64,000 nt of DNA from Bradyrhizobium paxllaeri. GTDB lineage: Bacteria > Pseudomonadota > Alphaproteobacteria > Rhizobiales > Xanthobacteraceae. Location: contig NZ_CP042968.1 of assembly GCF_001693515.2 (NCBI RefSeq), positions 5,084,001 through 5,148,000 on the forward strand. The letters run 5' to 3'. The position numbers were made by a program, and so were the translations under genes. The notes beneath the pieces were generated by a model. That model made no database searches, was not told the DNA's origin, and saw only the letters and a program-made list of their open reading frames with translations. The first letter of the stretch is position 1, and each line of letters opens with the position of its first letter. Positions 30,761-40,530 of the stretch are shown here, in pieces.

Positions 30761-31758
30761 GGCACGTGCTTGAACAGATAGGCGTTGGCCCGCTGCAGCA
30801 TCTGCGCCAACCTTTCCGCACGCGGCCCCAGCGGGGCGATGGCCTCCCCGGCGTCGCGCAACAGATCCGGCGCGAACTGGCGCGCTGCCTGCAGCCCCAT
30901 GATTGACACACAGGTCGGCTTCTGCGCCGCCGCGTCCTTGCCGGGGGTCTTGCCCAGCGTCGCGATATCCGCTGTCGCGTCGAGAATGTCGTCGACCACC
31001 TGTAACGCTAGGCCGAAACAGGCGCTGTAGCGATCGAGCGCACAGTATAGCGCAGCGTGCGCGGCATCCTCCGCGATGGCGCATAGCGCGCCCATGCGAA
31101 CGGACGCGCGCACTAGCGCTCCGGTCTTCATCCGGTGCATCGCCAGGATCCTGTCCAGCTCGACGTGCTTTCCAACCAGCGACAGATCCATGGCCTGCCC
31201 GCCTGCGGCACCCTCGGCGGATACCGCCTGCGCCAGTTCGCGCACGAGCGCGATACGGTTGTCGCCCGGCGCATCCAGGCTCGCCAGGGTCAGGAAGGCG
31301 TGCGCCTGCAGCGCATCGCCGACCAGGATCGCAGTGGCTTCGCCGAACTTGACGTGCACGGTCGGAAGCCCGCGGCGAAGCACGTCGTCGTCCATCGCGG
31401 GCAGGTCATCGTGGACCAGGGTACAGGCATGCATCATCTCGATGGCGGCGCTGACGTCGTCGAGCATGTGCGCCGGCGTGTCGGCCAGCGCCCCGGCAGC
31501 CAGACAGAGCAAGGCACGGGTGCGCTTCCCGCCATGCAAGGTGGCGTAGCGCATCGCCGCCATCAGCTCGGTCTCACCGTCGTCTTCACCGCAGAGAAGA
31601 CGCGTCAGCGCCTGTTCGACCCGCTTTGCGCCGTCCTGCATCCAGATCTCCGGCAGCAGCCAGCCGGATGCGCCGCGCGCCTGCGCGCCCAATCCACCGA
31701 GCGCGGAAACGCCAGTTCGCTCGCCGTGTAGTGTGCAACCGGTCTGCATGTTGTTCAT
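30751..31758 (-). CDS. ggps: Geranylgeranyl diphosphate synthase
   Basis: An all-trans prenyltransferase supplying GGPP for CPS. Of 335 residues, the first aspartate-rich motif is in LVHDDLPAMDDD (from Asp117) and the second in LQVVDDILDATAD, with GGKRTRALL and KTGALVRAS as further conserved blocks. It appears full length, unlike the shortened copies reported in some rhizobial gibberellin operons. It starts 145 bp after CYP117, a wider gap than elsewhere in the operon, so its translation is not coupled to the P450. Confidence 0.92.
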   Translation of the reverse strand: MNNMQTGCTLHGERTGVSALGGLGAQARGASGWLLPEIWMQDGAKRVEQALTRLLCGEDDGETELMAAMRYATLHGGKRTRALLCLAAGALADTPAHMLDDVSAAIEMMHACTLVHDDLPAMDDDVLRRGLPTVHVKFGEATAILVGDALQAHAFLTLASLDAPGDNRIALVRELAQAVSAEGAAGGQAMDLSLVGKHVELDRILAMHRMKTGALVRASVRMGALCAIAEDAAHAALYCALDRYSACFGLALQVVDDILDATADIATLGKTPGKDAAAQKPTCVSIMGLQAARQFAPDLLRDAGEAIAPLGPRAERLAQMLQRANAYLFKHVPCA

Positions 31759-31903
31759 GTCATTGTACCTGCCAGGAGACGGCCACGGCGAGCGGCGAGC
31801 CGCCGCGGTGTTGCCGGCCTCGCACCGAGCGCGCGCGCCAAGTGCAGCAATGCCGCGCGTCGCCGGCGCCGCTGCCTCACCACACGGGGCATGCGATGCC
31901 AGC

Positions 31904-33247
31904 TCATGAGAATCCGATGCGGATAGTCATGGACGGATGTGCGGTCGGGTAATAGCGCCGGCCTTTTTCGACGCCGCTCAGCAACCGCGGCCGCACCCCG
32001 GCCTCGTGCATGGTCAGCGCCAAGGCGATACAGAACTGCACCAGTTCCAGCCACGCCAGGTGGTAGCCCATGCAGACGTGTGGGCCGGTACCGAACTGCA
32101 GCATGTCCACCGGCCGGATCGGCTCGGTGCGTTGCAGCCACCGCGCCAGCCGAAACTGATCAGGCGCCTCGTGCAGCAGCGCCGAGGTCGAGAAATGCAG
32201 CAGCGGGATGCACAGATCGGTGCCCGTAGGAATGCGCCGTTGGCCGAGTCGCAATTCACGCAGTGCGCGACGCACTAGGAGCGGCGTCGCCGGATGCACG
32301 CGCAGCGTCTCGCGGAACAGCGCCTCGGCGACCGGACACTGCGCCAGGTCCGCGTGCCGGGTCGGCACCGCGCCTACGCGTTGCGCCTCCTCGACCAGGG
32401 CGTCCCACAGCCCAGGCTGCCGCGCTAGCTCGATCACCATCCAGGCCATCGTCGAGGCGGTGGTGTCGTGACCACCAAGCAGCAGCAAGCGGATATTGGC
32501 GACCAGGACGTCATCGGAAAGCGCATCGTCGCTGCGATCGAAGGCGCTCACCATGTCGTTGATCAACCCGGTGCGCGAGGCATGTTCGCGCGCGGCGCGG
32601 ACGAACTCGCGCAACCGCGCATCGATCCAGTCGCGGGCGGCGCGGCCGCGCCGCAAGGGCAGTCCGGGCAGGTCGACCGGGGGCGCGACGATCAACTGCA
32701 GCAGTTGCCGGTACTTGCGATGCCATCCCGGCAGGTCCTGCGCGGGGATTCCCATGAGGCTGAAGATGAGCTTGAGCATCAGATCGCCGGTTTCGCGCAG
32801 GATGGTGACGTCGCCCCGGTCGCGCCACCTCTGCACGCGCGCCCGGATGACGGGCGCGAACAGCTCGCCGATGCCGGCCTGAGTCAGCCCCTTGGGCAGA
32901 AGCGCCGCCTGGATCGCATCGCGCGCCTGCCGGTGCGCGATGCCGTCCTGGGCGACCAACGTTCCGCCAAACAATTCGGGCGCGATGTCTTCGATCAACG
33001 CCGAGGACACGTCCTTGTGCCGGAGCAGTGCGAGAGCATCCGGATCCAGACTGGTCATCAGGTGTCCGGCAGGGCCGAAATCCAGCCAGAAGTGGCTGCC
33101 CAGCGTCCGTTCCGCGCGCCGCAGCAGGCGCGGCAGGTCGCAGGTGACGGCGGGAAGATGCCCGACCAAGGGAAAAGCGCCGGGCACGACCGGGATGTCG
33201 TGCCGCAGCCGATGCCGACGGTTCAGCGGGTTGAGCAGCATGTCCAT
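31904..33247 (-). CDS. cyp117: CYP117, ent-kaurene oxidase P450
   Basis: In bacterial gibberellin synthesis CYP117 oxidises ent-kaurene stepwise to ent-kaurenoic acid and on to the 7-hydroxy acid. The 447-residue soluble P450 has the oxygen-activation helix LLLGGHDTTAST, the ExxR pair EALFRETLR and the heme-binding loop FGTGPHVCMGYHLA with its cysteine. The ATG at 33247 overlaps the SDR stop (TGATG). The frame runs open upstream to 33484, but the operon overlap and the [14 protein letters not shown] start support 33247. Confidence 0.93.
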   Translation of the reverse strand: MDMLLNPLNRRHRLRHDIPVVPGAFPLVGHLPAVTCDLPRLLRRAERTLGSHFWLDFGPAGHLMTSLDPDALALLRHKDVSSALIEDIAPELFGGTLVAQDGIAHRQARDAIQAALLPKGLTQAGIGELFAPVIRARVQRWRDRGDVTILRETGDLMLKLIFSLMGIPAQDLPGWHRKYRQLLQLIVAPPVDLPGLPLRRGRAARDWIDARLREFVRAAREHASRTGLINDMVSAFDRSDDALSDDVLVANIRLLLLGGHDTTASTMAWMVIELARQPGLWDALVEEAQRVGAVPTRHADLAQCPVAEALFRETLRVHPATPLLVRRALRELRLGQRRIPTGTDLCIPLLHFSTSALLHEAPDQFRLARWLQRTEPIRPVDMLQFGTGPHVCMGYHLAWLELVQFCIALALTMHEAGVRPRLLSGVEKGRRYYPTAHPSMTIRIGFS

Positions 33248-34092
33248 CAGCAGCGCGGCGCCGCGTCCCCTTCGGCGGTCGCGCCGGCAGGCCGCGCGGC
33301 GCGGCTGTTGCCACCGTCGGCGTATGTCGGCACATGCGCCAGCATGCCGCCGTCGATGCACACGACCTGGCCGGTGATGAACGCAGCATCGTCGGAGAGC
33401 AGGAACGCCACCAGCGCGGCCACGTCGTCGGGGCGGCCGACGCGCGGCAGGAGCTGGTGTCGGCGCAGATGCCGTTGCATGCACGCGTCCAGTTTGGCGA
33501 GGAGACGCTCGGTCATGATGAGACCGGGCGCAACCGCATTGCAGCGGATCTGCGCATGACCGTACTGGGTGGCGAGCGAGGCCGACAGCATGTTCATCGC
33601 CGCCTTCGACGCGGCGTAGGATGTCAGCGCGGTGTCACCGCTGAGCCCCTGGCACGACGACATGTTGACGATCGCGCCACCGCCTCGGGCGATCATCCGT
33701 GGGATGGCCTGCCGGCAGCAGAGCAGCGTGCCGCGCAGATTGGTCGCCATGGTCTGATCCCAGACCGCAAGGTCCAGGTCGAGGATCGCGCGGTCGCGCG
33801 GGGTCAGATGCATGGCGCTCGCGTTGTTCACCAGCAGGTCGACCCCACAGAAGTGCCGCTCCGCCGTTTCGAACAGCGCTACCACCGCCTGCGCATCGGC
33901 GATGTCCATGGCCAGGGCCAGCGCGTGGCCCGCTTCGGCCGCGATCTGCGCGGTGCAGGCGATGGCCGCCGAGCCATCAATGTCGGCCACCACCACTCTG
34001 CCGCCCTCCCGCGCGATGGCGAGGGCGCATGCCTTGCCGATGCCGGCGCCGGCGCCGGTCACCACAGCCACTTTGCCTTCAAACCGTCCCAT
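33247..34092 (-). CDS. sdr: Gibberellin-operon short-chain dehydrogenase
   Basis: Oxidises GA12-aldehyde to GA12 in the bacterial pathway. The 281-residue classical SDR has the Rossmann motif [12 protein letters not shown], an acidic residue at VVVADID for NAD preference, the LLVNNAS block, and the catalytic Ser (NMSSCQG) and YAASK. The ATG at 34092 follows AGGAGGACACG, a near-perfect ribosome site, and lies inside the end of the ferredoxin gene (14-bp overlap). Confidence 0.92.
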   Translation of the reverse strand: MGRFEGKVAVVTGAGAGIGKACALAIAREGGRVVVADIDGSAAIACTAQIAAEAGHALALAMDIADAQAVVALFETAERHFCGVDLLVNNASAMHLTPRDRAILDLDLAVWDQTMATNLRGTLLCCRQAIPRMIARGGGAIVNMSSCQGLSGDTALTSYAASKAAMNMLSASLATQYGHAQIRCNAVAPGLIMTERLLAKLDACMQRHLRRHQLLPRVGRPDDVAALVAFLLSDDAAFITGQVVCIDGGMLAHVPTYADGGNSRAARPAGATAEGDAAPRC

Positions 34093-34381
34093 CGTGTCCT
34101 CCTGGATTGCGTCTTTCGCGGCATGCCGCTCGGCCTCCGGCGGAGAACGCAAGATTGGCGCTGGCGTGCTCGTCATCCCCAGCGTCGCTTTCGATGACCC
34201 GAATGGCGGCGACCGGGCACTGGCTGGCCGCGAGCCGCACGGCGGCGTGCAGCGCCTGCGGGACCGTCGCCACACACACTTCGGCCACGCCGTCCGGTTC
34301 GCGCTGGCGAAAGGTGCCCGGCAGCGTCAGCACGCACTGCCCCGTGGTGCTGCACAGATCCTGGTCGACCACGACGCGCAT
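34079..34381 (-). CDS. fd: Ferredoxin of the gibberellin operon
   Basis: A 100-residue single-cluster ferredoxin that passes electrons to the operon P450s, especially CYP114. Cysteines fit a [3Fe-4S]-type pattern: [12 protein letters not shown] and later ASQCPVAAI. The ATG at 34381 comes one base after the CYP114 stop. The extra C-terminal residues after AIRVIESD are not part of the usual fold and overlap the SDR start. Confidence 0.9.
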   Translation of the reverse strand: MRVVVDQDLCSTTGQCVLTLPGTFRQREPDGVAEVCVATVPQALHAAVRLAASQCPVAAIRVIESDAGDDEHASANLAFSAGGRAACRERRNPGGHDGTV

Positions 34382-34382
34382 C

Positions 34383-35675
34383 TCAGCCTCCCCCTCGCGC
34401 ATGCAGCCGCACCGGCAGCGCGCGGAACGTCCTAAGGAACGCGGAGGGCTCCCGGGTCGGCTGCTCGGCCAACGCTAGCGCGGGGAAGCGCGCCTGGATC
34501 CGCGGCAGGCTCTCGGCCAACTGCACCCGGGCCAGTTGCGCACCGAGGCAGAAGTGGATGCCGTGGCCGAAGCTCAGCATGATCTTCCCGTCGGTCGACA
34601 TGCCAGGACTGGTGCCGTAGAACCGCGCGGGATCGAAGCGGTCGGGATCAGCGAAGGCGTCCGGGTCGCGATTGCCGGCCGCGATCAGCACGCGCACGTC
34701 CGCATTCTTCGGAATCACCACGCCGCCCAGTTCGATGTCGCGCTGGGCGATACGCGGAATGGAGCTGAACATGGCGGGCGCGTCGCAGCGCAGGACTTCT
34801 TCGACGAATGCCTTTACCCCCACGGCGTCTGCCTGCAGCCAATGCCGCTGTTCGGGATACGCCAGCATGGCCAGGACCGCATGGTCGATGGTCGCAGCAG
34901 TTGTGGCGAAGCCGCCCAGCAGCATGCCCCACAGCATGCTGATCAACTCCGCATCCGACAGCGTGTCGGCATCGTCGTCGTGTGCGCCGACCAGCATCGA
35001 CACGATATCGTGGCGGGGATCGGTGCGCTTGCGCTGTATGAGGTCGCCGAAGTAGGCCTGCACCCTGGCGCTGGCCACGTCCGCCGCGGCGAGCTGGCAA
35101 TCGCTGGCGTGCGGGCTCAGGCCTTCCGCAATGGCGCCGATGCCGGCGGCGAGCCCGAACATGTCGTCCTGGGGCAGGCCGAACAGTTCGGCAAAGACCA
35201 GCATGGGCAGGGCCAGCGCGAATTCCCGATGCAGGTCGACCGCCTCCCCACGCTCTAGCGCGGGCGCCATGCCGTCCAGGCGCGCTGCGACGATGCGCGC
35301 GATGCTCGGCCGCAGATTGTCGATCTGGAGCAAGGTGAAATCGCGCGAGATCAGCCGGCGCAGACGCGTATGCGTCGGTGGTTCCTTCATCGCTAGCGTG
35401 GACGCCAGCAGCTTGAGCGACAGGCTGGTCGCCGCACGCGGGAAATAGCGCGCCAGTTCGCCTGGCGCCGGTCCCCGAAACGCATCGCCCGTAGCCGTGA
35501 GCGCCCAGTAGATGTCGGCGTGGCGGCTCAACAGAAAGAGGCCCGACGCCGCGCGATGCACCGGATCGTGCTCGCGCAACCACCGCATGAACGGATACGG
35601 GTCGTGGATGCACGCTGGCGATGCCAGTTCCGCGAAGGCGTCGCGGCATGCTGCAGTGGTTTCTCGCACGTCCAT
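34383..35675 (-). CDS. cyp114: CYP114, ring-contracting P450
   Basis: With the adjacent ferredoxin, CYP114 carries out the B-ring contraction of ent-7-hydroxykaurenoic acid to GA12-aldehyde. Of 430 residues, the I-helix reads [15 protein letters not shown] (Phe-Ala in place of the usual Gly-x-[DE]), ExxR is FVEEVLR and the heme loop is [14 protein letters not shown]. The altered I-helix acid residue fits an unusual reaction, which is inference. It starts 93 bp after CYP112. Confidence 0.93.
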   Translation of the reverse strand: MDVRETTAACRDAFAELASPACIHDPYPFMRWLREHDPVHRAASGLFLLSRHADIYWALTATGDAFRGPAPGELARYFPRAATSLSLKLLASTLAMKEPPTHTRLRRLISRDFTLLQIDNLRPSIARIVAARLDGMAPALERGEAVDLHREFALALPMLVFAELFGLPQDDMFGLAAGIGAIAEGLSPHASDCQLAAADVASARVQAYFGDLIQRKRTDPRHDIVSMLVGAHDDDADTLSDAELISMLWGMLLGGFATTAATIDHAVLAMLAYPEQRHWLQADAVGVKAFVEEVLRCDAPAMFSSIPRIAQRDIELGGVVIPKNADVRVLIAAGNRDPDAFADPDRFDPARFYGTSPGMSTDGKIMLSFGHGIHFCLGAQLARVQLAESLPRIQARFPALALAEQPTREPSAFLRTFRALPVRLHARGGG

Positions 35676-35768
35676 CTTGGTTACCTGTTGGCTGGCTGAT
35701 CTGACCGGCGCGCGCCAGGCGCCGGCAAATTGCGGAGAAGAATCGCGATCCTCGGCGGCGTCCGCGCA

Positions 35769-36971
35769 TCACCAGAGCACCGGGACCTCCTCGAACCCGC
35801 CGGTAATGATCGCCTTGCGCAACTTCAGTTCTTCGGGCGCCACGGCCAGGCGCAGCGCGGGAAAGCGCTGGAAGATCGAACCGAACACCACCTTGAGTTC
35901 CAGCCTGGCCAGCGCCGAGCCGATGCAGTGATGCGGCCCGTAGGAGAACGCCAGGTGCTCCTTTTCTTCGCGTCCGATGTCGAAGATTTCCGGGTCGTCG
36001 AAATGGCGCGGATCGAACGATGTCGCCGGCAGGCCGACCAGCACCTTACTCTCCGCGGGAACATGCACGCCCGCGATCGTCACGTCGGTTCTCGGATAGC
36101 GCATGATGCCGTCCCAGCCCGCGCCAGGCGGGTACATGCGCAGGATTTCCTCCACCGCCTTGTCCACCAGGGATGGATCGCCGACCAGGCGTTCGCGCTG
36201 TTGCGGATGGCGGAACATAGCCAGCAGGCCGAATTCAATCTGCGCGACGGTGCTCTCGTGCCCCGCCACCAGCATGCCCGCCGCTAGGCCGATCGCCTCT
36301 TCCTCGGTCGCCTTGCCCTGGTCGACCGCCGCGAGCAGATCCGTCAGCAGGTTGTCGCCCGGATCCTGGCGCTTGTCCCGCATCTTGCCGCGAATGTAGG
36401 CGCGCAGTTCTTTCCAGGCCAGGTGCGACGCGCTGCGCGGGCCGCTTTCATGCTGATGCGTCATCACCTCGTCAGACAGCCCGGCGAAAAAGGCGTGATC
36501 CTCGTAGAGCACCCCCATCAGCGCGCTGATGACCATGGCCGGAAGCGGAAAGGAGAGGTGGCGCCGCAGGTCGGCGGGCTGGGGCTGGGCCGCCAGTGTC
36601 TCGAATAACTGCGCGGCGATCGCCTCGACCTGCTGCACGAGCAGCTTCACCCTGCGGTTGCTTAAGGCCGGCGCCACTATGGTGCGTAACCGGGCATGCT
36701 CGCCCCCCTCGTGCGAGACCAGCCACCCGGGCGAACCGAGAATCACCGAATCCGGGGTGAATGCGGCCGGCGGCATTCCCGCGGGCCGGAACGCCACGTC
36801 GGACAGCACCGCCTTGGCCTCATCGTAGCCTGTCACCCACCAGCCTTCGTGCCCGGATGGGAAGCGCACGCGGTGGATCGGACCGTCGGCGCGTAGCGCC
36901 AACATATCGGGCAAGGGGTCGATGTGATCGACGCGCCACATCGGCAGCGTCGGCAAAGGTTGTTCGGACAT
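35769..36971 (-). CDS. cyp112: CYP112, gibberellin 20-oxidase P450
   Basis: Oxidises C-20 of GA12 to give GA9. The 400-residue P450 has the I-helix AGMLVAGHESTVAQIE, ExxR in AVEEILRMY and the heme loop FSYGPHHCIGSALA. I chose the ATG at 36971 (MSEQPLPTLPMW) preceded by an AGAGAG ribosome site, rather than the open frame to 37037. It is the first intact gene of the operon, and the promoter must lie upstream at about 37000-37380. CYP115, which adds the 3-hydroxyl to make GA4, is not present. Confidence 0.93.
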   Translation of the reverse strand: MSEQPLPTLPMWRVDHIDPLPDMLALRADGPIHRVRFPSGHEGWWVTGYDEAKAVLSDVAFRPAGMPPAAFTPDSVILGSPGWLVSHEGGEHARLRTIVAPALSNRRVKLLVQQVEAIAAQLFETLAAQPQPADLRRHLSFPLPAMVISALMGVLYEDHAFFAGLSDEVMTHQHESGPRSASHLAWKELRAYIRGKMRDKRQDPGDNLLTDLLAAVDQGKATEEEAIGLAAGMLVAGHESTVAQIEFGLLAMFRHPQQRERLVGDPSLVDKAVEEILRMYPPGAGWDGIMRYPRTDVTIAGVHVPAESKVLVGLPATSFDPRHFDDPEIFDIGREEKEHLAFSYGPHHCIGSALARLELKVVFGSIFQRFPALRLAVAPEELKLRKAIITGGFEEVPVLW

Positions 36972-36982
36972 GGTGGCACTCT

Positions 36983-37030
36983 CTAAGCGACGCAAGGGCG
37001 GAAGGTGACCGGCAGGTGCTGCGGGCAGCG
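36983..37030 (-). pseudogene. Possible CYP115 C-terminal scar
   Basis: Just before CYP112 the minus strand reads QHLPVTFRPCVA-stop, resembling the final strand of a P450 (LPVTFRP). Other rhizobia keep only a 3' fragment of cyp115 at this place. The piece is about 13 codons, so the call is tentative. Confidence 0.35.
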
Positions 37031-38606
37031 GCTTCACTTGCGCTTGCGTTCACTTCTGTTCGTCGACGATGATCGGCGGGGAAGGCAGCCAGACCCTAGG
37101 GCCTCAATTTGGCTTTTGCCATCTACCGAATCTTGTAGTAGCCCCCTAAGCTCAAGGCGGAAAAATGCATGCTTGGCCTTGAAATAGCATCGCGATGACG
37201 ACCAAGAGCGAACGCAAAGCTCACGCGCCTGTACGTTGGAGGCGCCAGCTCCGGCATTTCTCTATCGCCGTACACTGGGCGCGTTAATCGCCCCTTCTTC
37301 ACACAGTCGAAATCCTCCCTCGAACGCGTTGGTGTTGGCGCCGAGGCGCACGTTGCGCGGCAGTCAGCGAGCAGCGCTAGATCATGTCATGACCACGCGT
37401 TGCCATTCCTTCCTGCCGGCACGCTTGAGCGCAGCGTTCTCGGCCGTTGTATCGGTCGTCGCACAAGCGGCTGCATCCGACTTAACACCGGTGAATGCGG
37501 TCGAGCGTCGATCTCCTATGCTGCAACAGCACCGGCCCAACGCACACTGCCGGGTATAAGGTGCGTGGGGCCGGTTGGGGATGGCGCGGCACTTGGTCGT
37601 CCAACCCAGACAAACCCGTGCAAATGAAATGCCACACGAAATAGTGCCGATGATCGGCGTCGATTCGCCGGCGTCGGGCGCACGGATTTTCAATTGCGGC
37701 AGGACGCGCCTACCTATGGGCCATTTCCTCCTTAGACTAGTGGCTGGACGATCGCCGGATTTCGAAGTAGGCGAGACTTCGTTGCGCAGTGTGGCCAGAG
37801 GGGCGTGGGCATCCGAACGGATTAGATATACTGCGTCACAAATCATGACGACGCATGACCTTCCATTTCGATTGCGCAGCAGGAACATCTACGTAACCTC
37901 TAAGCAAATGAGCTCGCGACGCACCGCCGCATGCTAGCGAGCGAGTGCGTATGTCACGCACCGTTTTCAGCGGGAGCGCCGCGGGTCAGCTAGTCATTCA
38001 TTGCATGAGCGGGGTGGCCCCGGAGTCGCGCCAAGCGCGGGGGCAAGCAATCAACGCTGCCGTTGCGCCATTGACATTCCGCCAACCTTGTTTCGATAGA
38101 CCGAGGTCAACTTCCTTGAACTATCAAGTATTTTGCTCGTTCTCCCACTGGATCAGTTTCGCCTCCCGTCCATTCCGGACCATTTCTTCGGGCGGCAGCG
38201 GCCCCCTGACGGGCGACCACACAAAATGCGCAGCAAGAACGCCCGTCGTTTGAAGGCTCGTTCGAAGCTGTTCCGCTCACGTGTATATGAGAGTCCTAAC
38301 CTGCACTCTCTCGCTCATATCGGCCACCTTTGCATTTACGCACTATTGCGATTCCTGTTTCGACACTGCCCCCCTGGACAAAACAGTGCACAGGATGTCG
38401 CAAATGGTGACGCCACTTCGAAAAACCTTACGTACGAGCTTGTGAGGTTGGATTAGCCTTCGCAACAACTTGCAAGCGGTTGCAACACGTGTAGTTGTTG
38501 CGAAGCGCACATGCTCGATGTCCGGAATCCGCCAAGCTGTTTGCGGACGCGACATCGGAGTTGCCGCATGCGTGGCGTGCGGTGTTGCTGTGAAGGAGAA
38601 GAGCGT
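37031..38606. other. 1.5 kb without a firm gene
   Basis: Should include the gibberellin operon promoter (minus strand), but I found no clear -24/-12, FixK or NifA site. A plus frame at 37389-37559 has a signal-like N-terminus (LPARLSAAFSAVVSVVAQAAA) and is only 56 codons. The rest holds nothing recognisable. Confidence 0.35.
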
Positions 38607-39056
38607 ATGAAGTTTAATCGCAGATGCCTGTCGATCCTGCTTTCGTTGCTTTCGGCTGCGAGCGTGAGCACGATCGCCAAGGCCGATGAGCCCTCGCCGA
38701 AATACGTCGAGGTGCTCAGTGCCCTGCAGGCCGGCAAGAATGTGAAGCTCATATTGGACCTAAGCCGCTGTACCACGCTCGATGGCGGCAAGCCCGGACC
38801 AGCGACGCAGGCCGGGCTGCTTATTAGTGCGTTCAGGGTGACCGCCCAGAACGGCATCAGCTTTGCCAATGCGCATCAAACCGTGGATAGCTCGGGACAG
38901 CCAGTGACGGAATACATTCGCCACAGCCTCAGCCGCGAAGGCAAGCTTACGGTGCGGGCCTCCAAGCTGATCGTCGGGGCGACCGAAGTAGTGAATCAGG
39001 GCGAATTCGTGTGCGAACTGCCGGACGGCGCAAAGTTCGTTTCTTCTCTCCACTGA
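38607..39056 (+). CDS. virK: VirK-family protein
   Basis: A 149-residue exported protein of the VirK family (named after the Agrobacterium vir regulon gene, function unknown). The start follows AAGGAGAAG at ideal distance. The signal peptide is MKFNRRCLSILLSLLSAASV STIAKA. The mature part has YVEVLSALQAGKNVKLILDL SRC, ISAFRVT and VTEYIRHSLSREGKLTVRAS, all typical of the family as I remember it. No vir box was searched successfully. Its neighbours are IS debris and the gibberellin operon. Confidence 0.8.
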   Translation: MKFNRRCLSILLSLLSAASVSTIAKADEPSPKYVEVLSALQAGKNVKLILDLSRCTTLDGGKPGPATQAGLLISAFRVTAQNGISFANAHQTVDSSGQPVTEYIRHSLSREGKLTVRASKLIVGATEVVNQGEFVCELPDGAKFVSSLH

Positions 39057-39431
39057 CCTTTCGAGTGCAGCTTTATCGAGCCATAACACCGTAACCGAAA
39101 TCGTGACGGCGGCCAGGTCATTTCTGGCCGTCTTTTCGTAGCCGGTGGCCGCGCGGCGAAGTTACTTACCGTTTACTGAAGCAGCATTTGAATGAGGTGG
39201 TGCTGACCTACCAGACTGTTGAAGAACTCGGCCGCGTTCGCAAGGGACGCCTGATGGTCGCTATCGTGTACGAAGAACTGGCCGACCGGCTGCCCGTGAT
39301 GCCGATCATAGCCGATCCGCGACCGCGTGCGGGGTCATTCTCGTCGTCCCGTTACCATCAGAATTCCGAGCAGGCCGCCTCCTCTCGCGAACCGTAGCGG
39401 AAGTCGACAAGGCGCTCCAGCGCACCGAAGG
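39057..39431. other. Intergenic, weak coding signal
   Basis: GVILVVPLPSEFRAG and LLSRTVAEVDKALQRTEGYG can be read in one plus frame from about 39330, suggesting the tail of a lost gene. The family is not recognised. Confidence 0.3.
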
Positions 39432-39791
39432 CTATGGCGATTTCAGCATCGGACTTATGCTTGAAGGTGAGATTCGCCTCTCAGAATAAGATGGAGGAAG
39501 CGCTGCCCAGCTATCCGTTTCGATGATGCGCCAACGGTCAGGGGTCTGTGCGAAGCCCGGTCTTGACCATCGCCGCCCGCGCAGTCGCGCCAGATTGTAG
39601 ACGGTGGTAGCGAAGGTAAAAGCGCTCGCGATGTGATTACGGAGAAAACTGAGCGTTTCTTGCCCTGCGACCGTATTGACTTGGCCGAATGCGTCCTCGC
39701 CGCCGTTGCGGATGCGCTGCTGACGGCATATCCGCCGTGCCGGCTCGTTCGCCATCCATTGCGGAACTCCGGCCGCTAGTGTTCTCTCCAA
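39432..39791 (-). pseudogene. IS5-type transposase C-terminal fragment
   Basis: RIRNGGEDAFGQVNTVAGQE and HIASAFTFATTVYNLARL match the end of IS5-family transposases (EEAFGWIKTVAG...FTFAAAAYNLVRL). The N-terminal two thirds are absent. Confidence 0.6.
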
Positions 39792-40530
39792 TACGCGGCA
39801 GGTGCTAATGAAATCTTCTGCATCCTGGCTTTGACCGCGCCGAGCGTAATCGCTCGGCGGCTAGGATCGGCATCGTCCCGCCCATTGCCGGATAGATGCG
39901 GCGATCTGGCCGATTTGCTCGGCCGAATGCCGGCGCGAATTCCGTTTCGTGCGGCCGTACTCGCCTAAAAGGGCCATGTTTCTACAGCCGGCTTACTCGC
40001 CGGTGCGTGCATGTAGCCCCTGTAAGTTCGTTTATGGGCGGGGAAAGCCCTTTTTTTAGGAGCAAGCATAACCCGCCGTCAAATCTGGGCGAATCGGGGG
40101 TCCGGCGTACTCTCCCGGGCGCCTCCCCGTCGCTAGGCCGCAACGACGAAACCTCGCGAATCAACGTCGGCGTGATTTCAAGACCAACCTTCTGCGCGCG
40201 TCCTCAAAAAGTGATGCACGGCATCCATGCCTTGTGTCGGTGCTCGTCGCCGACTCCTGCAAAGGCGCACATTGAGTACGTCATGGGAAAGCTCTTCGAA
40301 AAAGGCGGCTTCCCGCTGCGCAACGTTCTGTCGGCAACTAGCGGCGGCGATTGTCAGCCTTGGAACCAATGTCAGCAACTTGACGCCACACACACTTACG
40401 AGGTGCCGTCAAAAACCTGCAATTCAATTCGGCACGCCGCTTGCTTCGTTCGCGGCATCTCACAACCGCGGTGCGGTGATCTTCAGGGGCGGACTCGGCG
40501 CGCGGTTTTCAATCGAGGACCTTGAACAGA
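39792..40530. other. Upstream region of the DUF885 gene
   Basis: No gene. Two GTCAGC sequences (about 40355 and 40373) are 12 bases apart rather than 5 and are not a tts box. Confidence 0.35.

Noticed and set aside
40355-40378. Two GTCAGC sequences before the DUF885 gene
   Set aside because: Their spacing is 12 bases rather than 5, and no following CTATC-like block exists, so not a tts box.
39896-40525. 209-codon plus-strand frame before the DUF885 gene
   Set aside because: Its composition is irregular, it has no motif, and it changes character along its length. Probably non-coding.
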